10,691 nt of DNA from Paludibacteraceae bacterium (GTDB lineage: Bacteria > Bacteroidota > Bacteroidia > Bacteroidales > Paludibacteraceae). The notes beneath the pieces are model-generated. The model saw only the letters and a program-made list of their open reading frames with translations, ran no database searches and was not told the DNA's origin. Position 1 is the first letter of the stretch, and every line of letters begins with the position of its first letter. The position numbers and the translations under genes are program-made. Positions 1 through 6,480 of the stretch are shown piece by piece. The stretch is taken from NCBI GenBank assembly GCA_017960065.1, contig JAGCZK010000122.1:1-10691 (forward strand), given 5' to 3'.

Positions 1-291
1 ATCGATGTCACCAATTTCGAAAGCGAGCTGGCCGATTTCAAAGAAAAATTCGGGAAGAACTACCGCATTGCCAGTGAAAAATTCAAAAGTGCCATCGACG
101 AAATCGACAAAACCATTGCACACCTGCAAAAGGTAAAAGACGCACTTACCGGAAGCGAAAACAATCTGCGTCTGGCCAGCAACAAGGCCGAAGAACTGAC
201 AATCAAGAAATTGACGCGCAACAATCCTACGATGAAGACGAAATTCGACGAGGCCCGCAAAAATGCACAGGACCACGATTTTTCGGAATAA
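1..291 (+). CDS. DUF2130 domain-containing protein, C-terminal 96 residues (5' end outside window)
   Basis: Reading frame 1 is open from the first base to a TAA at 289-291, so this is the tail of a gene that begins to the left. The translated tail is charged and helical. It contains IDEIDKTIAHLQKVKDAL (residues 36-53 of the fragment), then NLRLASNKAEELTIKKLTR, then NPTMKTKF. I recognise these as the conserved end of DUF2130 (COG4487) proteins, which usually have a long coiled coil followed by this domain. The function of the family is not established; a DNA- or nuclease-related role has been suggested but I cannot support it from this fragment. The gene ends 70 bp before the convergent fabD stop, with a hairpin in between. 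I am confident of the family and have no evidence for a function. Confidence 0.85.
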   Translation: MDVTNFESELADFKEKFGKNYRIASEKFKSAIDEIDKTIAHLQKVKDALTGSENNLRLASNKAEELTIKKLTRNNPTMKTKFDEARKNAQDHDFSE

Positions 292-303
292 CCCACACCA
301 TGC

Positions 304-340
304 AAAAAAAAACATAGGGGCGAATACATATTCGCCCCTA
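304..340 (-). terminator. Intrinsic terminator of fabD, possibly bidirectional
   Basis: A perfect 12-bp inverted repeat, TAGGGGCGAATA at 315-326 and TATTCGCCCCTA at 329-340, has a 2-nt spacer, so the real loop would be larger. On the minus strand the stem is followed, after TG, by nine T residues (304-312). That is a textbook Rho-independent terminator 22 nt past the fabD stop. On the plus strand the same stem follows the DUF2130 stop but its downstream side is only moderately T-rich (343-353), so termination in that direction would be weaker. The GGGGCGAAT core resembles a palindrome I recall as dispersed in several bacterial genomes, so the hairpin could instead be, or derive from, a repeat element. 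Confidence 0.8.
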
Positions 341-361
341 CGTGGTTTATGTTAACCGGAA

Positions 362-1255
362 TTATTCGGCAACCTCTACAATGGGCGAGGCCGAAACCTC
401 TTTGTTGATTTTGCGAACCAGGCCTTGGAGCACCGATCCCGGGCCGCATTCGATAAATTCGGTGGCACCGTCGGCAATCATGTTTTGAACACATTGCGTC
501 CACTTGACCGGAGAGGTCAGTTGGGCCACCAGATTCTTTTGGATAACCGCGGGGTCCGTTTCGCCAACCGTGCTGACATTCTGATAAATCGGACATTGCG
601 GTTTCGAGAACTTAGCGGCTTCGATGGCAGCGGCCAGCTCTTCCTTGGCAGGTTGCATCAACGGCGAATGGAAAGCACCGCCCACCGACAATTTGATGGC
701 CCGACGGGCACCTGCCTCGGTCATGGCCTCGCATGCCTTGTCAATGGCCTCGAACGTACCCGAAATCACGAGTTGGCCCGGGCAGTTGTAGTTGGCGGGA
801 ACCACGACACCGTCGATACCGGCGCAGACTTTTTCGACCGTTTCGTTGTCGAGACCGATAATGGCAGCCATCGTCGAAGGAGCGGCTTCGCAGGCTTTTT
901 GCATCGCCATGGCACGTTTCGACACCAACACCAGGCCTTCTTCAAAACTCAACGCACGGGCAGCCACCAAAGCGCTGAATTCGCCCAAAGAGTGTCCAGC
1001 CACCATGTCGGGGCAAAATTTATCTTGATTGGTCAACGCCAGAATCACCGAGTGTAAAAAGACAGCAGGCTGAGTCACCTTGGTTTGGCGCAAGTCTTCG
1101 TCGGTTCCGTCAAACATCAGATCGGTGATGCGGAAGCCGAGAATATCATTGGCTTTTTCGAACAATTGCTTGGCCAAAGCGGAATTCTCATACATATCCT
1201 TGCCCATTCCGACAAACTGGGCTCCCTGTCCGGGAAATACGAAAGCTTTCTTCAT
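362..1255 (-). CDS. fabD: Malonyl-CoA:acyl carrier protein transacylase FabD
   Basis: FabD moves the malonyl group from malonyl-CoA to acyl carrier protein, supplying the extender unit for type II fatty acid synthesis in the cytoplasm. The 297-residue protein has normal family length and every hallmark. FPGQGAQ lies at residues 7-13 and forms the oxyanion-hole region. GHSLGE at 87-92 carries the nucleophile Ser89. Arg114, which binds the malonyl carboxylate, sits in SKRAMAMQ. Further on are NCPGQ at 157-161, the catalytic His196 in GAFHSPLM, Gln245 in AQLTSPVKW, and the closing GPGSVLQGL at 270-278. The start is the first ATG in frame, which gives the usual MKKAFVFPGQG N-terminus. fabD stands alone on its strand: it diverges from dapL, with a -7 element 28 bp before its ATG, and ends at a strong hairpin terminator. 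No other fab genes are in view. The gene looks intact and the assignment is secure. Confidence 0.97.
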   Translation of the reverse strand: MKKAFVFPGQGAQFVGMGKDMYENSALAKQLFEKANDILGFRITDLMFDGTDEDLRQTKVTQPAVFLHSVILALTNQDKFCPDMVAGHSLGEFSALVAARALSFEEGLVLVSKRAMAMQKACEAAPSTMAAIIGLDNETVEKVCAGIDGVVVPANYNCPGQLVISGTFEAIDKACEAMTEAGARRAIKLSVGGAFHSPLMQPAKEELAAAIEAAKFSKPQCPIYQNVSTVGETDPAVIQKNLVAQLTSPVKWTQCVQNMIADGATEFIECGPGSVLQGLVRKINKEVSASPIVEVAE

Positions 1256-1282
1256 ATCTGTATTGTATTTTTAAAAACTGTG

Positions 1283-1290
1283 CAAAGGTA
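1283..1290 (-). promoter_or_regulatory. fabD promoter, Bacteroidetes -7 element
   Basis: Read on the minus strand, 1290 to 1283 is TACCTTTG, an exact match to the TAnnTTTG -7 consensus used by the Bacteroidetes primary sigma factor. It would start transcription near 1278 and give a leader of roughly 20-25 nt before the fabD ATG at 1255. The -33 region (about 1309-1315) is AT-rich but has no clear TTTG. The position directly upstream of a monocistronic gene supports it. Confidence 0.65.
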
Positions 1291-1313
1291 CAAATTTTTT
1301 ACGGATTAATTCG

Positions 1314-1321
1314 TATATTTG
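1314..1321 (+). promoter_or_regulatory. dapL promoter, Bacteroidetes -7 element
   Basis: TATATTTG at 1314-1321 matches the TAnnTTTG -7 consensus and lies 19 bp before the dapL ATG. The predicted start near 1326 would leave a short leader of about 15 nt with no Shine-Dalgarno sequence, which is usual in this phylum. The -33 position (about 1292-1298) falls in a T-run rather than a clean TTTG. It lies only 23 bp from the fabD -7 element on the other strand, so the two promoters face away from each other and share their upstream halves. Confidence 0.6.
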
Positions 1322-1340
1322 CGCAAGCAAAGTAGCAGCC

Positions 1341-2570
1341 ATGGCCCTTGTCAACGAAAATTACCTCAAACTCTCGGAATACTATTTCTTCAACGAAATA
1401 GAACAGAAAATCAATGCCCACAAGGTCATCAAGCCCAATGCGCAGGTGATTCGTCTGGGCTTGGGCGATGTGTCGCAACCCCTTACGGGAGAAGTGGTTA
1501 AGGCCATGCACGCTGCCGTTGACGAGCTGTCCAAACGCGACACCTTCAAAGGCTACGGCCCCGAAGTCGGCTACCGTTTCCTGATCAACGACATCATCAA
1601 GTACGACTACAACAGCCGGGGCGTCAACCTTTCGACCGACGAGGTCTTTATCAGCGACGGCGCAAAATCCGATGTCGGCAATATCGGACACATCTTCGGC
1701 CGCGACAACATCATCGGCATTACCGATCCGGTCTATCCGGTGTACGAAAACGCCGCCGTCATGGGCGGACGCTCGGGTTATCTGCGCGACGACAGCCTCT
1801 GGAGCAATATCGTGTATATCCCCTGTACGGCCGAAAACAATTTCGTGCCCCAACTGCCAGTCGAAAAGGTGGACATCATTTACCTGTGCTACCCCAACAA
1901 CCCGACTGGCATCGCGCTGACCAAGACCGAACTCAAGAAATGGGTGGACTATGCGTTGGAAAACCACGCCATCATCATTTATGACGGCGCCTACTGCGCC
2001 TACATCCAGGACAACGACGTTCCGCACAGCATCTACGAAATCAAAGGCGCCAAAAAATGCGCCATCGAAATCCGAAGTTTCTCCAAGACAGCAGGCTTTA
2101 CCGGGCTGCGCTGCTCCTACACCGTCGTTCCGCACGACATCGTGGGCTTTACGCTGTACGGCAATGCCATCGAGGTCAACAAATTGTGGTACCGCCGGGC
2201 CACGACCTATTACAACGGCACCTCGTACATCGTGCAACGCGGAGCCGAAGCCATCTACAGCAAGCAGGGCATGAAGGAGATTCAGGAAAACGTGGCCTAT
2301 TACATGAAAAACGCCCAGATTATCCGACAGGAACTGACCAAGGCCGGCATGACCGTTTTCGGTGGCATCAACAGCCCGCACCTTTGGGTCAAAACGCCCT
2401 ACAACATGCCTTCGTGGCGTTTCTTCCAACAACTGCTCTACGACACCGATGTGGTATGCACCCCGGGAGCCGGCTTCGGACAAGGGGGCGAAGGATGGTT
2501 CCGCCTGACAGCGTTCAACACGCGCGAAAACACCATCGAGGCGATGAACCGCATCAGCAAATGGATTTGA
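1341..2570 (+). CDS. dapL: LL-diaminopimelate aminotransferase DapL
   Basis: DapL is a PLP-dependent class I/II (fold type I) aminotransferase. It converts tetrahydrodipicolinate and glutamate directly to LL-diaminopimelate, bypassing the succinylase and acetylase routes to meso-DAP and lysine. At 409 residues the protein has typical family length. The N-terminal segment NENYLKLSEYYFF is characteristic, followed by LGLGDVSQPL (39-48), GYGPEVGYRFLI (71-82), ISDGAKSDVGNI (104-115) and DPVYPVY (129-135). PLP contacts are seen in CYPNNPTG (183-190, Asn187) and YDGAY (214-218, Asp215). The Schiff-base lysine is Lys249 in SFSKTAGFTGLR (246-257). ATG 1341 is the first start in frame and gives the expected N-terminus. 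The gene appears monocistronic, diverging from fabD and converging on the PAP2 gene. dapF, which I recall next to dapL in Bacteroides, is not adjacent here. A longer open frame on the opposite strand is a codon-bias shadow. Confidence 0.96.
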   Translation: MALVNENYLKLSEYYFFNEIEQKINAHKVIKPNAQVIRLGLGDVSQPLTGEVVKAMHAAVDELSKRDTFKGYGPEVGYRFLINDIIKYDYNSRGVNLSTDEVFISDGAKSDVGNIGHIFGRDNIIGITDPVYPVYENAAVMGGRSGYLRDDSLWSNIVYIPCTAENNFVPQLPVEKVDIIYLCYPNNPTGIALTKTELKKWVDYALENHAIIIYDGAYCAYIQDNDVPHSIYEIKGAKKCAIEIRSFSKTAGFTGLRCSYTVVPHDIVGFTLYGNAIEVNKLWYRRATTYYNGTSYIVQRGAEAIYSKQGMKEIQENVAYYMKNAQIIRQELTKAGMTVFGGINSPHLWVKTPYNMPSWRFFQQLLYDTDVVCTPGAGFGQGGEGWFRLTAFNTRENTIEAMNRISKWI

Positions 2571-2573
2571 TTC

Positions 2574-2592
2574 CCGACGGTCTTCCCGCCGG
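2574..2592 (-). terminator. Small hairpin between convergent dapL and PAP2 genes, weak terminator candidate
   Basis: The 26-bp gap between the two stop codons holds CCGACGG (2574-2580), a TCTTC loop and CCGCCGG (2586-2592). In minus-strand RNA this is a 7-bp GC stem with one central G-U pair and a GAAGA loop, placed just after the PAP2 stop. In plus-strand RNA the centre is an A-C mismatch. No T-tract follows in either direction, so it may stop or pause polymerase only weakly, or simply protect the 3' end of the bat operon transcript. Confidence 0.35.
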
Positions 2593-2596
2593 ACAC

Positions 2597-3265
2597 TTAG
2601 AACAGGAATCTGCCGCAGACCCCTAACAAGAAAACCGTCACGCCCAACACCAGCCAAACCGATTGCATTTCGGCACGGGAGAGTTGGTACTGCAATGCCT
2701 TGTGCCGACGGCGGTTAACCAGCCAATGCGCCAAAGCATAGGCCCCCCAGGCAATGCCCATCCCCGAAAGGGCACCGGCAAGCAAATCGCCCGGATAATG
2801 CATCCCCAGATAAATGCGCGAATAGGCATTGAGCGCGGCCCAGGCAAACATGGTGATTGTAAAAGACTTGCGTTTGAAATAAAGCGAGGTGAACATCGCC
2901 AAGGCGAAGCAATTGGCGGCGTGCGAAGACATAAATCCATACAGATCGGCTCCGGCCACCGAATGAACCAGGCCCTGCAAATCAGTGGCATACAACGGAC
3001 GAAGACGGGCGAAAAACGGCTTGCACCAACCAGAAGCCAGCTGATCGGCAGCGACAATGGCCAGAACCACAAACAGCAGGTACCAAACGGCATTTTTCCG
3101 AGCCGTATTGACCATCAGAAAGATTAGCAAGAGATAAAACGGCAGCCATACCCACTTGTCGGAGTATAGCCACATAAAACCGTCGAAGAAGGCGTTGTGA
3201 TGCCCGTTCAAGGCCAGAAACAAGGCCTTGTCCACACCATCGAGCCAATCCAAGACCGTCGTCAT
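2597..3265 (-). CDS. PAP2-family membrane phosphatase
   Basis: This 222-residue integral membrane protein carries the type 2 phosphatidic acid phosphatase signature in order. Motif 1 is KPFFARLRP (Lys82 to Pro90). Motif 2 is MSSHAAN with the catalytic His115; its Ser-Ser-His replaces the more common Ser-Gly-His, a variant I recall from other Bacteroidetes PAP2 proteins. Motif 3 is SRIYLGMHYPGD, with Arg150, His156 and Asp160. Hydrophobic segments at about 40-56, 59-77, 117-130, 135-149, 160-183 and 203-220 fit the six-helix PAP2 topology. Such enzymes remove phosphate from lipid phosphates or pyrophosphates, for example undecaprenyl pyrophosphate, phosphatidylglycerol phosphate or lipid A; the substrate cannot be read from sequence. 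I chose ATG 3265 because it lies 5 nt after the batE stop and gives a normal N-terminus. The frame stays open to 3340, but that extension is basic, unlike the family and lies inside batE. It is the last gene of the bat operon. Confidence 0.92.
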   Translation of the reverse strand: MTTVLDWLDGVDKALFLALNGHHNAFFDGFMWLYSDKWVWLPFYLLLIFLMVNTARKNAVWYLLFVVLAIVAADQLASGWCKPFFARLRPLYATDLQGLVHSVAGADLYGFMSSHAANCFALAMFTSLYFKRKSFTITMFAWAALNAYSRIYLGMHYPGDLLAGALSGMGIAWGAYALAHWLVNRRRHKALQYQLSRAEMQSVWLVLGVTVFLLGVCGRFLF

Positions 3266-3270
3266 CGCTG

Positions 3271-4017
3271 TCAGATTTGAGCGATACTGCTGGCAGGCAA
3301 CCAACCGGTACTGCCGTTGTCTATGCGGACTTCGACCCACTCACCCAGCGAGTCGCGAATCACCACCTTGGTCCCTTCGTGCAGGATAAACAAATCGGTA
3401 CCGCTATTGTCGGGCGAACTTTTGAGCGTCACCGTCGGCTGGTAGACAATCGCCTCGTTGGTATTGAGGGCGGCCTCTTTCGACTGATAGGCCATGCAAA
3501 AGCAGATAACGGTGAAGACAAAGGCTGCGATGGCCACACCAAAACCGGTTTTGCGCCAAACCAGCTGACGCGAAAAGAGGTACAAGGCCAACATGCCCAG
3601 AAACAAAACAAAGCAGCAAATGCAGGCCCAGGCCCAAGCGTCGGGGCTCAACCAATTGCGGCAGGCACGCCACCAACTGACAAAAAACACCGGCGAAATC
3701 AGGTCTATCCGATCGACGGTCAGATTGCGCACAAATGCCAGATTGTGGCGCACGTCGTCGTTGTTGGGGTCGAGGCGCAGGGCGCGCTCGTAATTCAGCA
3801 CCGACGGGCCCAGACGGCCGGTACGGTAATAGGCGTTTCCGAGATTGTAAAACAAGTCGGCCGAAGCATAACCCGCATCCGCCAGCTGTTCGTACGCATC
3901 GACAGCCGCCTGAAACTGTTCGGTGGAATAAAGGGCGTTGGCCTCCTCATAGGTCACGGCCGACAACTGCCAAACCGACAGCCACGCCAAAACGGTGAAT
4001 AATATTTTGTTTCTCAT
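3271..4017 (-). CDS. batE: BatE, TPR and SH3-like membrane protein
   Basis: BatE (248 residues) is the final Bat protein of the aerotolerance operon. Residues 1-20 form a signal peptide or first membrane segment. TPR units follow at about 23-53 and 54-87; the second contains FYNLGNAYYRTGRL and NYERALRLDPNNDDVRHNL. Two membrane helices at about 126-148 and 158-176 enclose a short basic loop (SRQLVWRK), which positive-inside reasoning places in the cytosol. Both the TPRs and the C-terminal part would then be periplasmic. Residues 186-248 look like a bacterial SH3 fold, with VTLKSSPDNSGTDLFILHEG and a closing GEWVEVRIDNGSTGWLPAS, typical of domains that touch the cell wall or other proteins. The gene starts 5 nt after batD and ends 5 nt before the PAP2 gene. 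The family name and location are well supported. The biochemical role is unknown; a scaffold within a Bat complex is an inference. Confidence 0.92.
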   Translation of the reverse strand: MRNKILFTVLAWLSVWQLSAVTYEEANALYSTEQFQAAVDAYEQLADAGYASADLFYNLGNAYYRTGRLGPSVLNYERALRLDPNNDDVRHNLAFVRNLTVDRIDLISPVFFVSWWRACRNWLSPDAWAWACICCFVLFLGMLALYLFSRQLVWRKTGFGVAIAAFVFTVICFCMAYQSKEAALNTNEAIVYQPTVTLKSSPDNSGTDLFILHEGTKVVIRDSLGEWVEVRIDNGSTGWLPASSIAQI

Positions 4018-4022
4018 AGCGA

Positions 4023-5849
4023 CTATTTTAATGTGTTGTCCAAATCAGCGATCAACGCCACAGAACGGTCAAACACCTGTTGCATCGACTGGCTTTCGGC
4101 GGCATTGGGCGTAAAGCGCGCAAACTCGCAGTCTTCGAGGGCTTGGAGCAAATCGGCGCATTGCTGCTCGGTAGCCTGGTGGTCGAGCAACGCCTGACGC
4201 ACATTGTCTTTGTTCAAATCGGCCACCGGAATCGTCAGCTTGTCGCTTAGGTAACCCCACAACGCGCGCAAAGTTTCTTCGTAAAAACGGGTGGAATCGC
4301 TGGCTTTCAGGTAGGTTTCGGCATTTTTGAGGCGTTTGCGGGCCAACTTGTTGGCACGTTTGGTATTGCGCAACACCACATTGGCATTTTCTTTGGCACG
4401 TTTGCGGAGCAACACCAGCACCAGAACAAACACGACAAACGGAATCGCAAGCAGCAGCCAGAAGGCCAACGAGCCGAAGAAGAACTTGCGGCCAAGGCGG
4501 GGTGCCGCCCCATTGTGAATGTAACGGATATCGCTGCCAAGGTGTTTGACATCCTCCTTCATGGCGACAGGCGCCTGTCCGGCCACCACCGTCGAATTAT
4601 CGGCGGCTGCGCCCGACACCTGCAGGTGGTAGGCCTCGGTCGTCAGGGTCTTGTATTGTTTGCTGTCCAAATCGAAATAGCAGAACTCCGCTGCCGGAAT
4701 ATCAAAATCTCCGCCATAACGGGGAATTGCCAGATATTCGACCGCCTTGGTGCCGCTGATGCCGGACACGGACACCCGCGAAGAGGTCGTCGGTTTCGGA
4801 TCATACACGTCAAAATCGTTGGGAAAAACGATTTCGGGGGTCTTCAGCAACTTGAGGTTGCCCGTACCCGTAATGCTGATCTTGACGTTGACCGGATCGT
4901 TGACAGTCAGCTGGGTCGCATTGATTTCGGAAGTCATCTTAAACGAGCCCACCGCCCCGCTAAAACTCGAAGGAGCCCCTGCGGGCAGCGCGCTTACCTC
5001 CACCGACGCCGCCGGAATCGAAATCGATTTCTGCACATTCTGGAACGTATCGAAATACCCGCCGAAAATTCCGCTCTGGCGGCTTTGGGTGCGAATCTGC
5101 ACCACCACGTCGAGATTGCCCGACGGAATATCGAGTTTGCCGGCATGTTGGGGGAATAGCAGGCTCTGCTTCAAAAGCAACGTCTTGTAATTCAGGCCGT
5201 CGTAGTGCTCCATCGTCCACGAGCGGTTGTTGTCCAATTCGATGTCCTGTACATAAAAGCCTTGGTATTCAGGGAATTTTGCACTGGAAATATCGCGAAC
5301 ATCCGCCCGACAATACAATTTATAGGACACTAACACCGCCTCCTGCTCATAGACGCGTTGCTTGGACAAAATCGTCCGTACGAACAACTGGTCGCCGGCG
5401 ACCGATGCCTGACGGTTGTCGGACGACGAAGCCGCTTGAGAGGTGCCTGAAGCGGCTTGCGGCTTGCTGTCGGGAGGCAACACCTTGATGCTGACAGGTT
5501 TGGTCGTATAACGTTGCCCCGAAACCATAATGGAAGCCGGTCCTATCGTATAAGTGCCGGGGGTGTTGCCGACCAGCATAAAGGTATAGGAATTCGAAAC
5601 CGACCGCGAAGCCTTTCCGTTAATCATCGAATAACTTGAGCTGTGCGAAGTCGAAGGACCGAACAAGACATCGAAGCCCTCCATATCGGGGTATTGGAAA
5701 TTCTTTCCTTCCCTATTGATGACAAACGACAGACGGAACTCCTTCCCGGCCACCACCGAAGACGGCGCCGATGCCGAGAACTCCACCTCCTCGGCAAAAC
5801 CGAGAACGCTCATCAAAAGTCCTATCCATAAAACAAAATACCTCTTCAT
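4023..5849 (-). CDS. batD: BatD, single-span protein with large periplasmic region
   Basis: BatD (608 residues) has a signal peptide (1-19, ending in GFA), then a long beta-rich external region. Its first repeat-like unit includes VVAGKEFRLSFVI and YTIGPASIMVSGQ (about 21-124), and matches the BatD/oxygen-tolerance family. A low-complexity Ala/Ser/Gln linker occupies about 125-150. Further beta-rich modules run to about 410, with ITGTGNLKLLKTPEI at 326-340 as a recognisable family segment. A single membrane helix lies at about 457-482, followed by a basic stop-transfer stretch (LRKRAK) and a cytosolic helical domain (490-608). That cytosolic tail resembles the tail of the DUF4381-like protein encoded upstream. 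In the family BatD is thought to be a membrane platform for the VWA and TPR Bat proteins; no enzymatic motif is visible. It begins 6 nt after batC and ends 5 nt before batE. The reading frame is intact. Confidence 0.93.
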   Translation of the reverse strand: MKRYFVLWIGLLMSVLGFAEEVEFSASAPSSVVAGKEFRLSFVINREGKNFQYPDMEGFDVLFGPSTSHSSSYSMINGKASRSVSNSYTFMLVGNTPGTYTIGPASIMVSGQRYTTKPVSIKVLPPDSKPQAASGTSQAASSSDNRQASVAGDQLFVRTILSKQRVYEQEAVLVSYKLYCRADVRDISSAKFPEYQGFYVQDIELDNNRSWTMEHYDGLNYKTLLLKQSLLFPQHAGKLDIPSGNLDVVVQIRTQSRQSGIFGGYFDTFQNVQKSISIPAASVEVSALPAGAPSSFSGAVGSFKMTSEINATQLTVNDPVNVKISITGTGNLKLLKTPEIVFPNDFDVYDPKPTTSSRVSVSGISGTKAVEYLAIPRYGGDFDIPAAEFCYFDLDSKQYKTLTTEAYHLQVSGAAADNSTVVAGQAPVAMKEDVKHLGSDIRYIHNGAAPRLGRKFFFGSLAFWLLLAIPFVVFVLVLVLLRKRAKENANVVLRNTKRANKLARKRLKNAETYLKASDSTRFYEETLRALWGYLSDKLTIPVADLNKDNVRQALLDHQATEQQCADLLQALEDCEFARFTPNAAESQSMQQVFDRSVALIADLDNTLK

Positions 5850-5855
5850 ATCTGA

Positions 5856-6479
5856 TTACCAATCTTTATCCAAACTGCGCTGACCGGACTGCTGTTGCAT
5901 TTTCGCCTTGGTCTCGCGGTCATCTTCCATATAGGCGTCCAAAATCTGTTGGGCGTTTTCTTTTGAAATCTCTTCGGGATCCTGTGGTTGATCTTGCTGT
6001 TGTTGTTGTTCTCGCTCTTGATTTTGCTGTTGATTTTGCTGCTGTTGTAGTTGCTGCAATTGCATTTGAGCCATAACCAGATTGTAGCGCGTATCCTCGT
6101 CGTTGGGATTGATTTTCAGCGCCTTCTTGTAACTTTCGATGCTCTTGTCAAATTGTTTGTTCCCATAATAGGCGTTGCCCTGGTTATGGTATATGGACGC
6201 CAATCTGTCTTTGTCCTCTGTCAGATTGGCCGCCGCCGCATACTGGCTGGCTGCCGCCTCGAACTTTCCCTGTTTCAAAAAGGCGTTGCCCAAATTGTAG
6301 GCGGCTATGACCGATTCGGGGTCTTTTTGCAACGCGCGCAGATAATACACTTCGGCACCGGCATAATCCCCTTCTTCGTATTTGCTGTTACCGATTCCGA
6401 TCTCGGTGCTTGCGTTTTGCGCACTGAGAGTACTGGCAAAAGCCATCATGCAAAGCACTATCAAACAGATTCTACGCAT
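5856..6479 (-). CDS. batC: BatC, periplasmic TPR protein with glutamine-rich segment
   Basis: BatC (207 residues) has a signal peptide (1-20, ending STLSA before QN). Three TPR units follow at about 24-55, 58-89 and 94-127, shown by YNLGNAFLKQGKFEAA and NQGNAYYGNKQFDKSIESYKKAL split across units. After KINPNDEDTRYNL comes a very glutamine-rich stretch (138-166, 19 Gln of 29), then an acidic helix SKENAQQILDAYMEDDRETK and a C-terminal LDKDW. From memory both of these last elements recur in BatC of other Bacteroidetes. No transmembrane helix follows the signal peptide, so the protein is likely soluble in the periplasm or held by partners. TPRs suggest protein binding, probably to the VWA proteins BatA and BatB. 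The start lies one base after the batB stop (TGA T ATG), which implies translational coupling. Alternative reading: a generic TPR protein, but the operon position makes BatC the better call. Confidence 0.92.
   Translation of the reverse strand: MRRICLIVLCMMAFASTLSAQNASTEIGIGNSKYEEGDYAGAEVYYLRALQKDPESVIAAYNLGNAFLKQGKFEAAASQYAAAANLTEDKDRLASIYHNQGNAYYGNKQFDKSIESYKKALKINPNDEDTRYNLVMAQMQLQQLQQQQNQQQNQEREQQQQQDQPQDPEEISKENAQQILDAYMEDDRETKAKMQQQSGQRSLDKDW
5982..6068 (-). repeat. Glutamine-codon-rich low-complexity tract inside batC
   Basis: Codons 138-166 of batC encode 19 glutamines in 29 residues, with runs of four and five, broken by Leu, Asn, Glu, Arg, Asp and Pro. On the plus strand this reads as mixed TTG and CTG triplets with a short uninterrupted TTG run at about 6000-6009. 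CAA and CAG are mixed, which limits strand slippage, but in-frame length changes between strains are plausible. It separates the TPR domain from the C-terminal acidic helix and probably acts as a flexible linker. Confidence 0.8.
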
Positions 6480-6480
6480 A

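Noticed and set aside
60..596. A 178-codon minus-strand frame across the DUF2130 end, the hairpin and fabD
   Set aside because: It runs through a terminator hairpin and the fabD coding region in another frame and has no coherent domain.
1299..2657. A 452-codon open frame antisense to dapL, longer than dapL itself
   Set aside because: It covers the whole of dapL, which has every family motif, and its own translation has no recognisable domain. Strong third-position bias in dapL (many GAC, ATC, AAC codons) removes stops on the other strand. It is a shadow.
3266..3340. N-terminal extension of the PAP2 gene by 25 codons
   Set aside because: The extension overlaps the 3' end of batE, is rich in Arg and Gln unlike the family, and would destroy the regular 5-nt spacing. 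ATG 3265 is preferred.
3277..4002. A 241-codon plus-strand frame opposite batE
   Set aside because: BatE has TPR, membrane and SH3-like segments in order on the minus strand; the plus-strand translation resembles no family and lies fully inside it.
5843..5854. Identical 12-mer CAGATATGAAGA at the start codons of batD and fabD (1249-1260)
   Set aside because: Much of it is a common start context (ATATG followed by a Lys codon, AAG). Two copies in 10 kb with no extension beyond 12 bases are not good evidence for a regulatory element.
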